NCBI GenBank assembly: GCA_036382775.1
Contig: DASVHD010000038.1
Span: forward strand, 1-64,000
Source of the DNA: a bacterium
Lineage (GTDB): Bacteria > Hydrothermota > Tepidihabitantia > SM23-42 > JAOAFX01
Length of the DNA: 64,000 bases
Direction: 5' to 3'
The notes below the pieces were generated by a model. The model worked only from the letters and a program-made list of their open reading frames with translations, ran no database searches and had not been told where the DNA came from. This document shows, in pieces, positions 33,732 through 43,658 of this stretch (the stretch's first letter is position 1; the number at the start of each line of letters is the position of its first letter). The position numbers were made by a program, and so were the translations under genes.

Positions 33732-36278
33732 ATGATCGACATTCTTATCTTTATTCTTTTTGCCGGGACCACGGGTAAGATCCAGGGAACAGTGAACGAT
33801 GCTGATAACGGCGCTCCGATCACAGGCGCGAACGTGATCATCACCGGTACGGGTATTGGCACGGCCACAGATGACAACGGCTATTTCGCGATATTAAATC
33901 TCCCACCTGGTTCGTATGATGTTGAAGTATCCTGCATCGGATATGAAACGCAAAAAATAAAAAAGGTTTTAGTGCAAATCGATAAAAGCGCGCGTCTTGG
34001 GATAAGTCTCCAGCTGGCGCTGATCGAGATGCCGCCGGTGAGCGTGATATATAAACAAAAAGCTGTGGAAAAGGACTGGACCAGCACAACTTATATCATC
34101 CGTAAAGAAGAAATCCGCACACTGCCAATCGATTATACAACCGGACTAATTCAGTTCCAACCATCGGTCACCCGTATGGACACTACTTTACACGTACGGG
34201 GTGGTCGTCCCACTGAAGTAGCCTACCTTATCGACAACGTCTCGATCATTGATCCCTTAACCGGCGAACCAGTAATCAACCTATCCAAAAGCGTCGTCGA
34301 CGAGATCATCTTTCTACCCGGCAGCTTTGACGCCGAGTATGGTCGGGCTATGTCTGGAGTCGTCAATGTTATAACACAGAATCCTTCGGGTAAAATCCGT
34401 ACCGAGGCGTCGGGCAAGAGCGAGCGGATTATGCCAATGTATTATGATTTTGGATACAACAACGTACAAGCAACGATGCACTTACCGGAATTTTTTAAAT
34501 CGAAGACGCTCGTTTCGTTGGATATAATGCATACGGACGATCAGAATCCCCGGCTGGTCCTATTACCTCACAAACAGCGTGACGATTATGCATTGTACGG
34601 CAAGTGGCTGATGGCGCCTTCCGGTAAACTGCGTATAAGCTTGAGCGGCGCGCAATCTCACTCGCAATTTGATCGCTACGACGGTTTTAAGTGGCTCTTC
34701 CACCTTGATCGCTACCGGTCGGACTTGAAAAAAGGGAATTTACAAACTTTCAACCTGAATTTTTTACCTGATTCAAGAAAGCTCCTAAACCTGACCCTGA
34801 GTCGCTTGTATTCCAGGTTTATTTATGGTGTAAGAATATACAAGGATTATGGCATATTCGACGACTTTGCATTCAAAGACAACCATAATTTGGAATTTTC
34901 CTTCGCTTCTGGCAGCCTGAATAATCCTTTTGGAACCACGAAAGTATACAAGCCATATGATTGCGATTATCCTGAATATCGCGAGCGTACGTCACAGGTT
35001 TTAAAAGCCAATGTCGGCACTATTTTAAATCTTCACGAATATCATGAAATCAAAGGCGGATTTGAATATACCTACAATATCCTGGACAATTTTACATATT
35101 GGGTGAGTAATGACACAATCAATCCGATTGTGGATGAATGGAACTATAAGCCTGATGAATTTGCCGCCTATCTGCAGGATAATATTGATTACAAGGGATT
35201 GTATGCCAAGGTTGGCTGCCGCTGGGACTATTTCAACAGCAAGTTACCGAATGTTGATCCGAAGTCAATGATTTCACCACGCCTTGGATTTTCCTTTCTT
35301 GTTACCGAAAAGTTCCTGTTTCGTACAAATGTCGGACGATATACCCAACCGCCTTTATACGACTATATGTACAGTTATTATTTACGGCTGCCTTACCCAG
35401 AGTGGGTATGGTATCTGATCCGGAACTCACCGATCGGCAACCCTAATTTAGGTTCCGAAAAAACGATAAACTATGAGGTTGGCTGTCAGGGGACAATCCG
35501 GAAAAATATGAATATCACATGCAATGCGTTTTATAAAGATATTCAGGATCTGACCGGCACAAGAATAATCGTTTATGAAGCTCACACCTATTCATCTTAT
35601 TTCAATGTTGAATATAGCAATGTCAAAGGAATCGAAACGATCCTGGATTATTCGAACTCCCTGTTTACCGGTAAGGCTTCATATACGCTTTCATGGGCAA
35701 AAGGCACGAGTTCATATGCACGGGAAATACATGATGATTATTGGCGTGATACCACATATGTTCCTTCAGCCGATGCATACGATCTTGACTTTGATCAACG
35801 GCATAGGATATTAGCACAGGGTACGTTCAACCTTCCCTTAGCCGCCAAACTGCATGTGTTTGGTTATATCGGTTATGGCTTTCCTTACGCTTCACCAGGC
35901 ACCGAAGGGAAGATAACTAATGCCCCACGCTCAGCACTGCAAAAGCAGATTGACTGTATCATAGTTGCTCCGATTAAGCGCGGCAGTTTCACAGTGAAGG
36001 TATTGGCTGAGATCGTGAATCTCCTTGATATCCGTTATGAATACGCCCCATACTCTCCAATCATACAACCTGGGGCGGTTTCAAATTATAATTACTTTAT
36101 GACATTGGATTCTCCCTATTATCATCCGGCGATTGACTTCAATCACGACGGCATTATCACACCGTATGAAGAATATTGTGCAAATCGTGAAATGTGCAGA
36201 TATGTTAATACACAGTATTGGGCCTTTCTAAATTCCGCCCCGCGCCGTGCACGGATTGGCATCAGCATTAATTTCTAA
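33732..36278 (+). CDS. TonB-dependent receptor with carboxypeptidase-like N-terminal domain
   Basis: The 848-residue outer-membrane protein has a short signal peptide, a CarboxypepD_reg-like domain at about 16-100 (GKIQGTVNDADNGAPITGAN, then GSYDVEVSCIGYETQ), a plug domain at about 110-220 (LHVRGGRPTEVAYLIDN, AEYGRAMSGVVNVIT) and a long beta-barrel up to a C-terminal aromatic residue (RRARIGISINF). It would import a large substrate, but a TonB box is not obvious and no partner periplasmic gene is near. AAGAAGG is upstream of the ATG. Single-gene unit between its promoter and the hairpin at 36510. Confidence 0.9.
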   Translation: MIDILIFILFAGTTGKIQGTVNDADNGAPITGANVIITGTGIGTATDDNGYFAILNLPPGSYDVEVSCIGYETQKIKKVLVQIDKSARLGISLQLALIEMPPVSVIYKQKAVEKDWTSTTYIIRKEEIRTLPIDYTTGLIQFQPSVTRMDTTLHVRGGRPTEVAYLIDNVSIIDPLTGEPVINLSKSVVDEIIFLPGSFDAEYGRAMSGVVNVITQNPSGKIRTEASGKSERIMPMYYDFGYNNVQATMHLPEFFKSKTLVSLDIMHTDDQNPRLVLLPHKQRDDYALYGKWLMAPSGKLRISLSGAQSHSQFDRYDGFKWLFHLDRYRSDLKKGNLQTFNLNFLPDSRKLLNLTLSRLYSRFIYGVRIYKDYGIFDDFAFKDNHNLEFSFASGSLNNPFGTTKVYKPYDCDYPEYRERTSQVLKANVGTILNLHEYHEIKGGFEYTYNILDNFTYWVSNDTINPIVDEWNYKPDEFAAYLQDNIDYKGLYAKVGCRWDYFNSKLPNVDPKSMISPRLGFSFLVTEKFLFRTNVGRYTQPPLYDYMYSYYLRLPYPEWVWYLIRNSPIGNPNLGSEKTINYEVGCQGTIRKNMNITCNAFYKDIQDLTGTRIIVYEAHTYSSYFNVEYSNVKGIETILDYSNSLFTGKASYTLSWAKGTSSYAREIHDDYWRDTTYVPSADAYDLDFDQRHRILAQGTFNLPLAAKLHVFGYIGYGFPYASPGTEGKITNAPRSALQKQIDCIIVAPIKRGSFTVKVLAEIVNLLDIRYEYAPYSPIIQPGAVSNYNYFMTLDSPYYHPAIDFNHDGIITPYEEYCANREMCRYVNTQYWAFLNSAPRRARIGISINF

Positions 36279-36509
36279 CTTTGCGGTTGAAGTCTTGGCA
36301 CCAGCTTGAATGTCCTGAATTGAAACATATACGGTCCTAAATTAAAAGACATAGATCGCCAGCCGACATTCGATAAAACAGTCCCACTGAATCGTCCGAC
36401 AATGTATTATAGTTGCGAGTGTTTTGTTGCACTGTGTTTCTGGCAAATTGCGATTAGTTATTCAAAAAAGATGGTCAAACTAGCCGGATAGTTGATACAA
36501 AAACTAAAT

Positions 36510-36537
36510 AGAGAGGTTGGCTTGTGCCAACCTCTCT
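36510..36537 (+). terminator. Perfect 12-bp hairpin
   Basis: AGAGAGGTTGGC and GCCAACCTCTCT around loop TTGT, followed by TATGTTTGGTCCCG and TTTTTGTCCC. It lies 230 bases behind the TonB receptor, the nearest plus-strand gene, and just before the repeat-rich stretch. Confidence 0.7.
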
Positions 36538-36867
36538 TATGTTTGGTCCCGTTTTTGTCCCAGTCGGGATCGTTTTTTAGGGAGAGTGCCAAGATTTTGG
36601 TAAATTACACGTCATTGGCAAGAGGCCAGAATTTTTTTATTTTCTCGGAATTCCGGCGGACTATCAGAAAGTCTTTTTAGTCGGGCGGCAGAGCCAAATT
36701 AAAAAACCGAGGACCACAGCAAATGCGAATTTAAAGACATCTATATAGATTGCTGCTTCGATAGCCACTCATCACCATGCATCTATTCTTTAAGATTTAG
36801 ATTTAATAAAAGTATTATATTATATCTGTAGAAATCCATATATTAATTTTATGCAAAACTGTGCTGA

Positions 36868-37010
36868 AATGTCCAAAAAATGGCACATTTGGCACATTTT
36901 GCCAACATCTGGAAATTTCTCAAAAATAGCGCGGATGCATTATGGGACTGCATTTATGCGAATTCAGATTAAGTTTTTTAGGGTAAAAAAGGTATGTCTG
37001 CTGTTTACGT
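36868..37010 (+). repeat. GTGCCA-type dispersed repeat, copy R1
   Basis: The stretch 36279-37168 has no gene. It contains tandem TGGCACATT/TGCCAA words, then GCGCGGATGCA, GGGACTGCATTTATGCGAA. The same order recurs near 42262, 42486 and 47855 (see findings). Weak conservation, so copies are decayed. Confidence 0.5.
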
Positions 37011-37114
37011 AACCGGCGGCATTATTTCTTACGGAAAAAGTCAAAGCATTAATTGATCGTTTACTAAGTTTTAACTGACAATTATAGCGTGTAAGAATCA
37101 AGCCCAAATGGACC

Positions 37115-37142
37115 TTGACAACCAGTAAAATGTGATTATAAA
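37115..37142 (+). promoter_or_regulatory. Sigma70-type promoter of the FG-GAP/C25 gene pair
   Basis: TTGACA at 37115-37120 and TATAAA at 37137-37142, spacing 16, 26 bases upstream of the start codon, with AGAGAGG between. Confidence 0.65.
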
Positions 37143-37168
37143 TAATTAGGTAGAACTAGATAGAGAGG

Positions 37169-38929
37169 ATGAAAGTGATGGTATCAATTTTTTGCACTAC
37201 TTTCCTAATCGGTCATTTTATTACAAAAGCGTATCTCCCAATAGGTTGTAGTCAAGGCGTCGGCAGAGTCTGTATTTATGACTCAGATCACGACGGCAAA
37301 ATCGAATTGATCGCAAGTTCATCAAACACGGACCAATCATGGAGTAACATCGCCGAATTTACAGCACCGGATACATGGGATATTCAGCCGATCCTGCTCG
37401 ATTCGGTTATTATCTGGGATGTCGGCGACTTTGACAATGATGGGTTAACCGATATCATCACTTATGGTGAAACCGACGGCTTCCCCCTGATGAGGATTTT
37501 CGAGTCACCTGATTCATCATCCTACCCTTCTAATGAAGTCTGGCGCGATACAGTGGGCTTTCCCTACAGATATCAGCCGATATCTGCCTTCGATATTGAC
37601 CGGGATAGTCTCACCGAGCTGATTAAATTGGATTGGTGGAAGGCAGATACAGTCTCGACATACCATCCCTTCGGTATCTATAAAGTGGTAAGCGATAATC
37701 AATACGACACGGTTTTTATGGGTTCGGGGATGGATCAGGTATCTTCCAGTGTCGCTTTTGGCGATTATGATCGCGACGGTGCCAATGAATTTGTCATATG
37801 TAATGCGGAAGGGGTTGTTCAAATATGGGAGTGTATGGGTATCAATTCATACCTGCTTCGGCAGCAAAATCAATTATCCACCTTCAACATTCGAGATTGT
37901 TTCACGGTTCCGGATGCGGACGGCGATGGTAAGATGGAATTCGGTATTAAAGGATTCGTGCCTTATCCGGCATACAGAATTAGTGCTTTTATCTACGAGG
38001 CAACTAATGACACCACTTATGATCTCATCAAGTTTTTTGCCCTAAAATCAAATTTTTATGATGAATATGGCGGTTTTTCCGATGCCGGTGACATCGATCA
38101 CGATGGCTCGCTGGAGATTCTTCTTGAAGCATTTTATAATGTGTTTATTATTAAATCTGCCGGCAATGATTCATTTTATATTAATGACACACTCACGGGC
38201 GATATGATGCTTCACGGTTCCTGCGTCAGAGTATTTGACCTCGACAATAACGGTTTGTCCGAAATCATTATATCTCAAAACAATACGACCCGTATATTAG
38301 AAAAAGGCGTGGACATGGAGTGGTTTTTCCCTGAGCCTACTCATCTTGACACTTTTTTTGCATTCGATACGGTAACGCTGCATTGGGCAGTTTACGACAC
38401 GTTTTTACTCGATTCTGTTTATTTATACCTGCGTCGTACTACTGGCGGCTCCTCGTTAATATTTCAGGGATTACCGATTGATTCATGTTATGACTGGGCG
38501 GTTCCAGACACCCAGGGTTATTTCAGGCTTTGGCTCGTTGCGAAAGGTCTGGGGCGAAAGGATTCACTTGCCTCCCGGTCTTTCTTTATAAAAAGAGAAT
38601 CTGGAATAACCGAATACACTGCCGATTCTCCACAAAGTTCATTTTTACGGGTACTTATGAATCCTTTCAGTACAAAAACCGAAATAACTTGGTGCGTAAC
38701 CGACGAAAACGCTCAAACAAAAAACGCAACCGCGAACCTGGCGATTTACGATGTATCTGGTAGGGAAGTGTGGAGATACACTATACCGTCAGATAACCAT
38801 CAATTAACTAACAAGGTCATTTGGGATGGTGCTGACTGCCGAGGAAATCAACTGCCAGCAGGCGTCTATCACGTCTATCTTAAGGCCAATAGTAAAAGAT
38901 TATGTCAAAAGGTGGTTCTATGCCGCTGA
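37169..38929 (+). CDS. Secreted FG-GAP/VCBS-repeat protein with FlgD-like C-terminus
   Basis: A 586-residue exported protein with signal peptide (MKVMVSIFCTTFLIGHFITKA). Residues about 25-380 contain at least seven repeats with the calcium-binding-like pattern D-x-D-x-D-G: DSDHDGKIE, DFDNDGLTD, DIDRDSLTE, DYDRDGANE, DADGDGKME, DIDHDGSLE, DLDNNGLSE. These are beta-propeller FG-GAP/VCBS blades used for adhesion or ligand contact. Residues about 490-586 form a FlgD-Ig/T9SS-like end (AIYDVSGREVWRY, LPAGVYHVYL). The gene overlaps the C25-like gene, so the two are co-expressed, perhaps as a surface adhesin-protease pair. Confidence 0.85.
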   Translation: MKVMVSIFCTTFLIGHFITKAYLPIGCSQGVGRVCIYDSDHDGKIELIASSSNTDQSWSNIAEFTAPDTWDIQPILLDSVIIWDVGDFDNDGLTDIITYGETDGFPLMRIFESPDSSSYPSNEVWRDTVGFPYRYQPISAFDIDRDSLTELIKLDWWKADTVSTYHPFGIYKVVSDNQYDTVFMGSGMDQVSSSVAFGDYDRDGANEFVICNAEGVVQIWECMGINSYLLRQQNQLSTFNIRDCFTVPDADGDGKMEFGIKGFVPYPAYRISAFIYEATNDTTYDLIKFFALKSNFYDEYGGFSDAGDIDHDGSLEILLEAFYNVFIIKSAGNDSFYINDTLTGDMMLHGSCVRVFDLDNNGLSEIIISQNNTTRILEKGVDMEWFFPEPTHLDTFFAFDTVTLHWAVYDTFLLDSVYLYLRRTTGGSSLIFQGLPIDSCYDWAVPDTQGYFRLWLVAKGLGRKDSLASRSFFIKRESGITEYTADSPQSSFLRVLMNPFSTKTEITWCVTDENAQTKNATANLAIYDVSGREVWRYTIPSDNHQLTNKVIWDGADCRGNQLPAGVYHVYLKANSKRLCQKVVLCR

Positions 38930-41900
38930 AGATGCTTTTATCCGATTCATCAGAAAAGAAACCTCACCTGGTTTTTTTCGGCATTTTGTGTTTATTGTTA
39001 TTCATTAGTTTCAGCCATGGCCAGGATCCCGGGGCAAAGTATCTTATCATCAGCCATGATAATTTTTATGATGCGGTTTTGCCCCTTGCGAGATGGAAGC
39101 ATCAAAAGGGAATTAAGACAAAAATCGTCAAGCTTTCTGAAATCGGCTCTTCAGCACCAGCGATCCGGGATTATGTTGTGGATGCATATAACACCTGGCA
39201 GACAAAACCCGAATTTTTGCTGCTGGTTGGCGCGCCCAATTATTTACCTTTTCCTATTGTATCAAACGTTCACTCAGACAACTACTATACGAACATGGAT
39301 GCGGATATCTACAATGAAATTCTTTCTGGCCGGCTGACCTGTCACGATACCGTGGAAGCCAAGACCGTTGTTAACAAGATCCTATTATATGAAAGAAATC
39401 CTGATGCCACCGACCCAACATGGTTTAAAAAAGGATGTTTGATCGCCAGGACGGATAATTCTCCGGATGACTCGATTTATTTCGAAAACATCCTATACTA
39501 TGCAGCTTTAATGGCTAATAATGGTTATGTCGTCATTGATACTTTTTCCGATATCTATGGTCATAATGCTGATGATGTTATGAATTCGGTGAATAACGGT
39601 CGTGGATATCTTCTTTACCGGGGTGTGGGTGGTAACAACTGGGATTTTCCCTTTAATTGCAATCCCAACCAGGCCAACAACGGTACTAAATTACCCATTG
39701 TGTTGTCGATAACCTGCTCGACCTTAGGCACAGGTCCGACACCGGCAGTCGCAGAGAGGTGGTTTTTAACCGGCACGCCCACTGAACCGCGCGGCGCGGC
39801 CGGTTATTTTGCCACATCCACGGCAATAATGAACGGCGCTCAGCTGCGAAGCGCCGTGGCAAAGGGTTTTGCCGATGCCGTGTTCATCGATAAAATGAAA
39901 ACTTTTGGTGAAGCCTGTGAAAATGGCCGTCGCCGGGTCTTTGATTTATATGGTTCTTTGGGTGAGGATGAGTTTCTCGGATTCACTACGGTTGGTGATC
40001 CGGAAATGAACCTCTGGATAAGCACGCCATTATCGCCATCAGTCGATCATCCACCGGTCGTGCCGCTGGGTCTCAATAATATTTCCGTCTCAGTGCAGGC
40101 TGACGGCGATCCAGTCGCCAGCGCTTTGGTCTGCGCAATGCAGAAAGATACGGTTATTTACGTCGTCGGTACCACCGATACAAACGGCATTGCCAACCTG
40201 ACATTCACGGTGAACTATTCTGATACGATTTATCTGACCGTTACCGGTCATACGATTTATCCTTATGAAGGATTCATTCTTGTGAATACAACCGGCGCAT
40301 ATATCGGTTATTTGCGGAGCACAATTGACGATTCAGCGGGCGGGAACAACAACCTACGGGTCAATCCAGGGGAAACTATTACATTGCCCGTGTGGGTGCA
40401 GAATTGGGGTACTGACACGGCACTAAATGTTACCGGCATGTTGAGAACACAGGATATCTATGCATCTATGATCGATACCACAGCCGCTTATGGCAGTTTG
40501 TTTCCCGGTGATTCGGCAATTTCCAATCCTAATTTCCGGTTTTATGTTGACACTTGCTGTCCTGGTTACCACAATGTCGTTTTTGAATTACTTTGCGCGG
40601 ATTCTAATAATAACTGGTTATCACAATTTTCCGTGCCGGTTTATGCACCCATTATTGTTTTTATGCATGACAGTATTATTGGCGGTAATGGCAATAATCT
40701 GCTGGAACCGGGGGAAACCGTCGATCTTCTGGTCGATCTTAAAAACGAAGGGAACGAACGGGCCGAGAGCTTAATGGTCGTTCTGCGCGGTTTGAATAGC
40801 TATATAACCGTAAGTGATTCTATGAGTTATTATGGGAATATTCACCCAGACAGTACCGGGAATAACTCATCCGATCCCTTCGTTATTACCGCGAGTGACT
40901 CCACTCCGATTGGGACAATTGCTGACTTTTTATTGGAAATCAGATCCGGTGTATATGTTGACACAATTCTATTATCCCTCATTATTGGCAAAAAAGATTA
41001 TCTGGTTTGGAATCCTGATCCCACGCCAAGCTCCGGTTTGAATATTAGTAGTATCCTGTCGTCTCTGGGATATAGCGGCGACTATTCCACTGTACTACCC
41101 AACAATCTCACGATGTACCGTGTGGTCTTTGTATGTGCTGGCGTATGGCCGAACAATTTTATATTGTCAATATTTGATCCTAAAACGACTGCGCTGGTTG
41201 ACTACCTTACCGCCGGCGGTAGAGTTTATCTCGAAGGCGGCGACGTCTGGTTTTATGATCCTTTGTATCTTGATGGTTATAATTTTAACGCTTTGTTTGG
41301 TATCAACGCTTTGGAAGACGGTTATGGAGACATGGGACCCGTAGGTGGATTTATCGGCCAATTTACTCAAGGAATGAGTTTCCAGTATGCCGGCGAGAAT
41401 TATTATATGGACCATATTTTTTCCTCATCCACTTCCATATTACGTGACGAAAATAATGACTATTATTGCGGCGTCGCCTTTAGCGACGCAAATTATCGAA
41501 CCGTTGGGACTTCCTTTGAACTCGGTAATCTGGTTGATAGCGCCGGTGTATCCACCCGAGCGGCGCTTTTAGATTCAATCATGCAATATTTTGAAGTATT
41601 GCATGCTATCGAAGAAAGCCGGGTATTCACAGCGATGACTTCATTCTATAAACTTGCCATTTATCCGAATCCTTTTAGGGGAAGTGCCGTAATAAGAATG
41701 CAATTACCTTTGATGCGATCAGAAAATAGCCGACCGCAAGCAACTCTAAAAATCTATGACATCTGCGGGAGGTGCGTGAAAACTTTCGATCTATCACAGG
41801 CAGCCGATTCAAAGGTCGTTATTAACTGGAATGGCAGTGACAATATCGGACGTAAATTATCGCAAGGCATTTATTTTGTTAGGCTGGTGAGTGAAAATCA

Positions 41901-41934
41901 AACTTTGATTGAAAAATTAGTCCTTTTACGATGA
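38920..41934 (+). CDS. Gingipain-like peptidase family C25 protein
   Basis: The start at 38920 is preferred because AAAAGGTGG lies just upstream; a start at 38902 would overlap more. About 1004 residues. Residues about 20-45 carry a signal peptide (VFFGILCLLLFISFSHG). The C25 domain spans about 45-380: KYLIISHDNFYDAVLPLARWK, the catalytic Cys segment PIVLSITCSTLGTG, and a Pro-rich end. The usual catalytic His motif G-H-G is replaced by RGVGGNNW, so activity is doubtful. Ig-like domains and a FlgD/T9SS end (YPNPFRGSAV, YDICGRCV, LSQGIYFVRLV) follow. Exported to the surface; overlaps the FG-GAP gene by 10 bases. Confidence 0.85.
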   Translation: MPLKMLLSDSSEKKPHLVFFGILCLLLFISFSHGQDPGAKYLIISHDNFYDAVLPLARWKHQKGIKTKIVKLSEIGSSAPAIRDYVVDAYNTWQTKPEFLLLVGAPNYLPFPIVSNVHSDNYYTNMDADIYNEILSGRLTCHDTVEAKTVVNKILLYERNPDATDPTWFKKGCLIARTDNSPDDSIYFENILYYAALMANNGYVVIDTFSDIYGHNADDVMNSVNNGRGYLLYRGVGGNNWDFPFNCNPNQANNGTKLPIVLSITCSTLGTGPTPAVAERWFLTGTPTEPRGAAGYFATSTAIMNGAQLRSAVAKGFADAVFIDKMKTFGEACENGRRRVFDLYGSLGEDEFLGFTTVGDPEMNLWISTPLSPSVDHPPVVPLGLNNISVSVQADGDPVASALVCAMQKDTVIYVVGTTDTNGIANLTFTVNYSDTIYLTVTGHTIYPYEGFILVNTTGAYIGYLRSTIDDSAGGNNNLRVNPGETITLPVWVQNWGTDTALNVTGMLRTQDIYASMIDTTAAYGSLFPGDSAISNPNFRFYVDTCCPGYHNVVFELLCADSNNNWLSQFSVPVYAPIIVFMHDSIIGGNGNNLLEPGETVDLLVDLKNEGNERAESLMVVLRGLNSYITVSDSMSYYGNIHPDSTGNNSSDPFVITASDSTPIGTIADFLLEIRSGVYVDTILLSLIIGKKDYLVWNPDPTPSSGLNISSILSSLGYSGDYSTVLPNNLTMYRVVFVCAGVWPNNFILSIFDPKTTALVDYLTAGGRVYLEGGDVWFYDPLYLDGYNFNALFGINALEDGYGDMGPVGGFIGQFTQGMSFQYAGENYYMDHIFSSSTSILRDENNDYYCGVAFSDANYRTVGTSFELGNLVDSAGVSTRAALLDSIMQYFEVLHAIEESRVFTAMTSFYKLAIYPNPFRGSAVIRMQLPLMRSENSRPQATLKIYDICGRCVKTFDLSQAADSKVVINWNGSDNIGRKLSQGIYFVRLVSENQTLIEKLVLLR

Positions 41935-41977
41935 ATCATAATAGAAAAGTTTATTGTTGATTTAGGGAGGGGGTAAT

Positions 41978-41998
41978 ATGAAAAAAATAATAGATTAA
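41978..41998 (+). pseudogene. Start-region stub with strong Shine-Dalgarno and six codons
   Basis: A perfect GGGAGGGGG ribosome site is followed by ATG and AAAAAAATAATAGAT, then TAA. Such a strong site before a six-codon frame looks like the remnant of a deleted gene. The stretch 41999-42261 has no feature I can support. Confidence 0.35.
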
Positions 41999-42261
41999 AC
42001 ATAGCGTGTTAGCGTTCAGCGAGAATTGGAAAAATCCGCTAAACCAATTGGAGACCGATCAGGGTTGTTCAACGTTATGACGCTCTCTCCATAACCCAAT
42101 ATTATATATCTCTCTGCGCTCCAAAGTCAAGTGCTTCTTGTCTGCACGTTTGCGTAAGATTTCCTCCTATCGCTCTAGATAACTATCCAATGGACTTACG
42201 TTGGACTGGTTTTTGCGAGAGATTCAGCTTTATTTGTTAATCACTTCATTCTGATACAATT

Positions 42262-42430
42262 ATTTCTTTGTGCCAAAATCGTGCCAACTTTTTACCGAAA
42301 TCCATGGCAACAGACAGAAATGATGGTAACAGCAAGAATCGTGCGGACACAGTGTTGGACTGCGTTTATGCGATTTTCGATGAATTATTAGAAGTTTGTG
42401 AAAAGGTCGTAATCGGTTTAGGAAACCATA
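42262..42430 (+). repeat. GTGCCA-type dispersed repeat, copy R2
   Basis: GTGCCAAAATCGTGCCAA, then ACCGAAATCCATGG, AAGAATCGTGCGGACA, GGACTGCGTTTATGCGATTT. The open frame in this segment is a repeat artefact; similar residues recur only because copies are related. Confidence 0.5.
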
Positions 42431-42485
42431 GTTCTACGCGACCAATTCATTGATGTCTAAAATACTAAAATCTTTATTGATTAAA

Positions 42486-42600
42486 TTGACATGTGCCATG
42501 TTGTGCCATGTTTTTTGGCACATTGAAAATTCGCATAAAAAATCCATAATCGTATAAACGACGGCCTGGACTGCATCTATATGATTTTAAAATATTAAAT
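42486..42600 (+). repeat. GTGCCA-type dispersed repeat, copy R3
   Basis: GTGCCATGTTGTGCCATG, TTTTGGCACATT, then GGACTGCATCTATATGATTT. Shares the order of words with R1, R2 and R4. Confidence 0.5.
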
Positions 42601-42633
42601 TTTTTGGAAAAAAGCGATTTGTGCGGATTTTAA

Positions 42634-42666
42634 GTCCGCTATGTCTACCAATTCCATCATCCCGGC
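42634..42666 (+). repeat. 33-bp dispersed repeat, copy 1
   Basis: Starts GTCCGCTATGTCTACCAA and ends CCATCATCCCGGC. An identical 33-mer occurs at 48043-48075 and a 29-mer of it at 42794-42822. Confidence 0.75.
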
Positions 42667-42793
42667 AAAACATAATGCATCGCACATCTTACAAAGTTCG
42701 TTATCGCCTTTCGGCGATAGGATTTTTCCCCTCGATACGTCACTCGGGGACCTCCGGCCCCGTTAACGAATCGGGTCCTACGGAAGTCTCTTT

Positions 42794-42822
42794 GCTATGT
42801 CTACCAATTCCATCATCCCGGC
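42794..42822 (+). repeat. 33-bp dispersed repeat, copy 2 (29 bp)
   Basis: Same word beginning GCTATGTCTACC. Between the copies, at 42720-42753, lies TTTTCCCCTCGAT...CACTCGGGGA, which also precedes copy 3 at about 48008-48032, so the true unit is longer. Confidence 0.7.
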
Positions 42823-42832
42823 TTTCTTTCAC

Positions 42833-42946
42833 TTCCTCGCCCCTCGTGGGAGAGGGTAAGGGTGAGGGGGAGAATAATTGCATTATAACCACCATTAATG
42901 ATCTGTCAACGTATCTTATATGTCATTCCCGCGCCGGCGGGAATCC
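42833..42946. repeat. Two common intergenic repeat units
   Basis: At 42833-42875 CCTCGCCCCTCGTGGGAG... AGGGTGAGGGGGA resembles the element at 57739-57776. At 42921-42946 TGTCATTCCCGCGCCGGCGG ends in GAATCC, an inverted-repeat REP-like element related to 52878-52930. Region 42947-43049 holds nothing else. Confidence 0.6.
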
Positions 42947-43049
42947 AAATTTAAATATTTCTAAAACTGTGCTTCCCGCAAGGCAAAATGGGTATACTGG
43001 GTTTACTACTGGAATTAAACATCGGCAGTGCTATTTATCTACTTAAAAT

Positions 43050-43523
43050 CTAATAAACCCCCGAAATATACTGGCTATCTGCTCTCAATAACCAGATGCT
43101 TTCCGTTTCTAAATCGTCTTCGACTTCGACCACTACATTTACGTATATTTCAGGTCCCCAATCGGGTCCCTCATCTTCAATATCCATTTTCAGTATGTAT
43201 GTTTGGCCATTTGGTATTTCAGGGTTTGTCAATTGTGATTCCCAGACATCGTTACCATTTATCACATATAAATGGTGCGCATTCAGGGATGAAGGGATTT
43301 CAAGTGAATCAATGGCAATAATATAAATTTCGCCACCAAGTCCAGATAACGGGCCCGGAAAAGTGCTTGCACGATATAGATAAGTATCTAATATATATTC
43401 ACGTTCATTGATTTCGATCTTTACAGGAGCGGACATTAATTCATCGACAGAGTAATGAAAACATGATAATGCTATAAGGATAAGAAAAGCCGTTAATATA
43501 TGTTTGCGGATGTGATTTTTCAT
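43050..43523 (-). CDS. Putative small lipoprotein
   Basis: The 157-residue product has a lipoprotein signal (MKNHIRKHILTAFLILIALSC; lipobox LALSC-like, Cys21). The mature part is rich in beta strands and acidic residues (MDIEDEGPDWGPEIYVNVVVEVEDDLE), compatible with an immunoglobulin-like or metal-binding domain. No family recognised. GGAGAG precedes the ATG. Promoter at 43538-43566. Confidence 0.65.
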   Translation of the reverse strand: MKNHIRKHILTAFLILIALSCFHYSVDELMSAPVKIEINEREYILDTYLYRASTFPGPLSGLGGEIYIIAIDSLEIPSSLNAHHLYVINGNDVWESQLTNPEIPNGQTYILKMDIEDEGPDWGPEIYVNVVVEVEDDLETESIWLLRADSQYISGVY

Positions 43524-43537
43524 TTTCTCTCCAACAG

Positions 43538-43566
43538 ATTATAGGGAAGATACTATTGGAAGTCAA
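43538..43566 (-). promoter_or_regulatory. Sigma70-type promoter (minus strand)
   Basis: TTGACT at 43566-43561 and TATAAT at 43543-43538, spacing 17, followed by the Shine-Dalgarno and ATG of the lipoprotein gene. Confidence 0.7.
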
Positions 43567-43612
43567 GAGAAAATACAACAATTACGAGCAATCCGCTATA
43601 TATTCCAATGCC

Positions 43613-43640
43613 TTGATTTTTTGCATACTAGACATATAAT
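43613..43640 (+). promoter_or_regulatory. Sigma70-type promoter (plus strand)
   Basis: TTGATT at 43613-43618 and TATAAT at 43635-43640, spacing 16, 18 bases before the start of the next gene. Confidence 0.65.
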
Positions 43641-43658
43641 GTATTGGAGAGATGACAT

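Noticed and set aside
36880-36915. Possible sigma54 boxes in TGGCACATTTTGCC
   Set aside because: GG and GC are 8 bases apart, not 10; the words belong to the GTGCCA repeat.
42268-42453. 61-codon frame similar to frame at 47858
   Set aside because: Similarity reflects the shared GTGCCA-type repeat; the frames have different ends and no ribosome sites.
42621-43046. Open frame of 141 codons in repeat-rich DNA
   Set aside because: It runs through four dispersed repeats (33-bp copies, CCCCTC type and REP type) and has no protein character.
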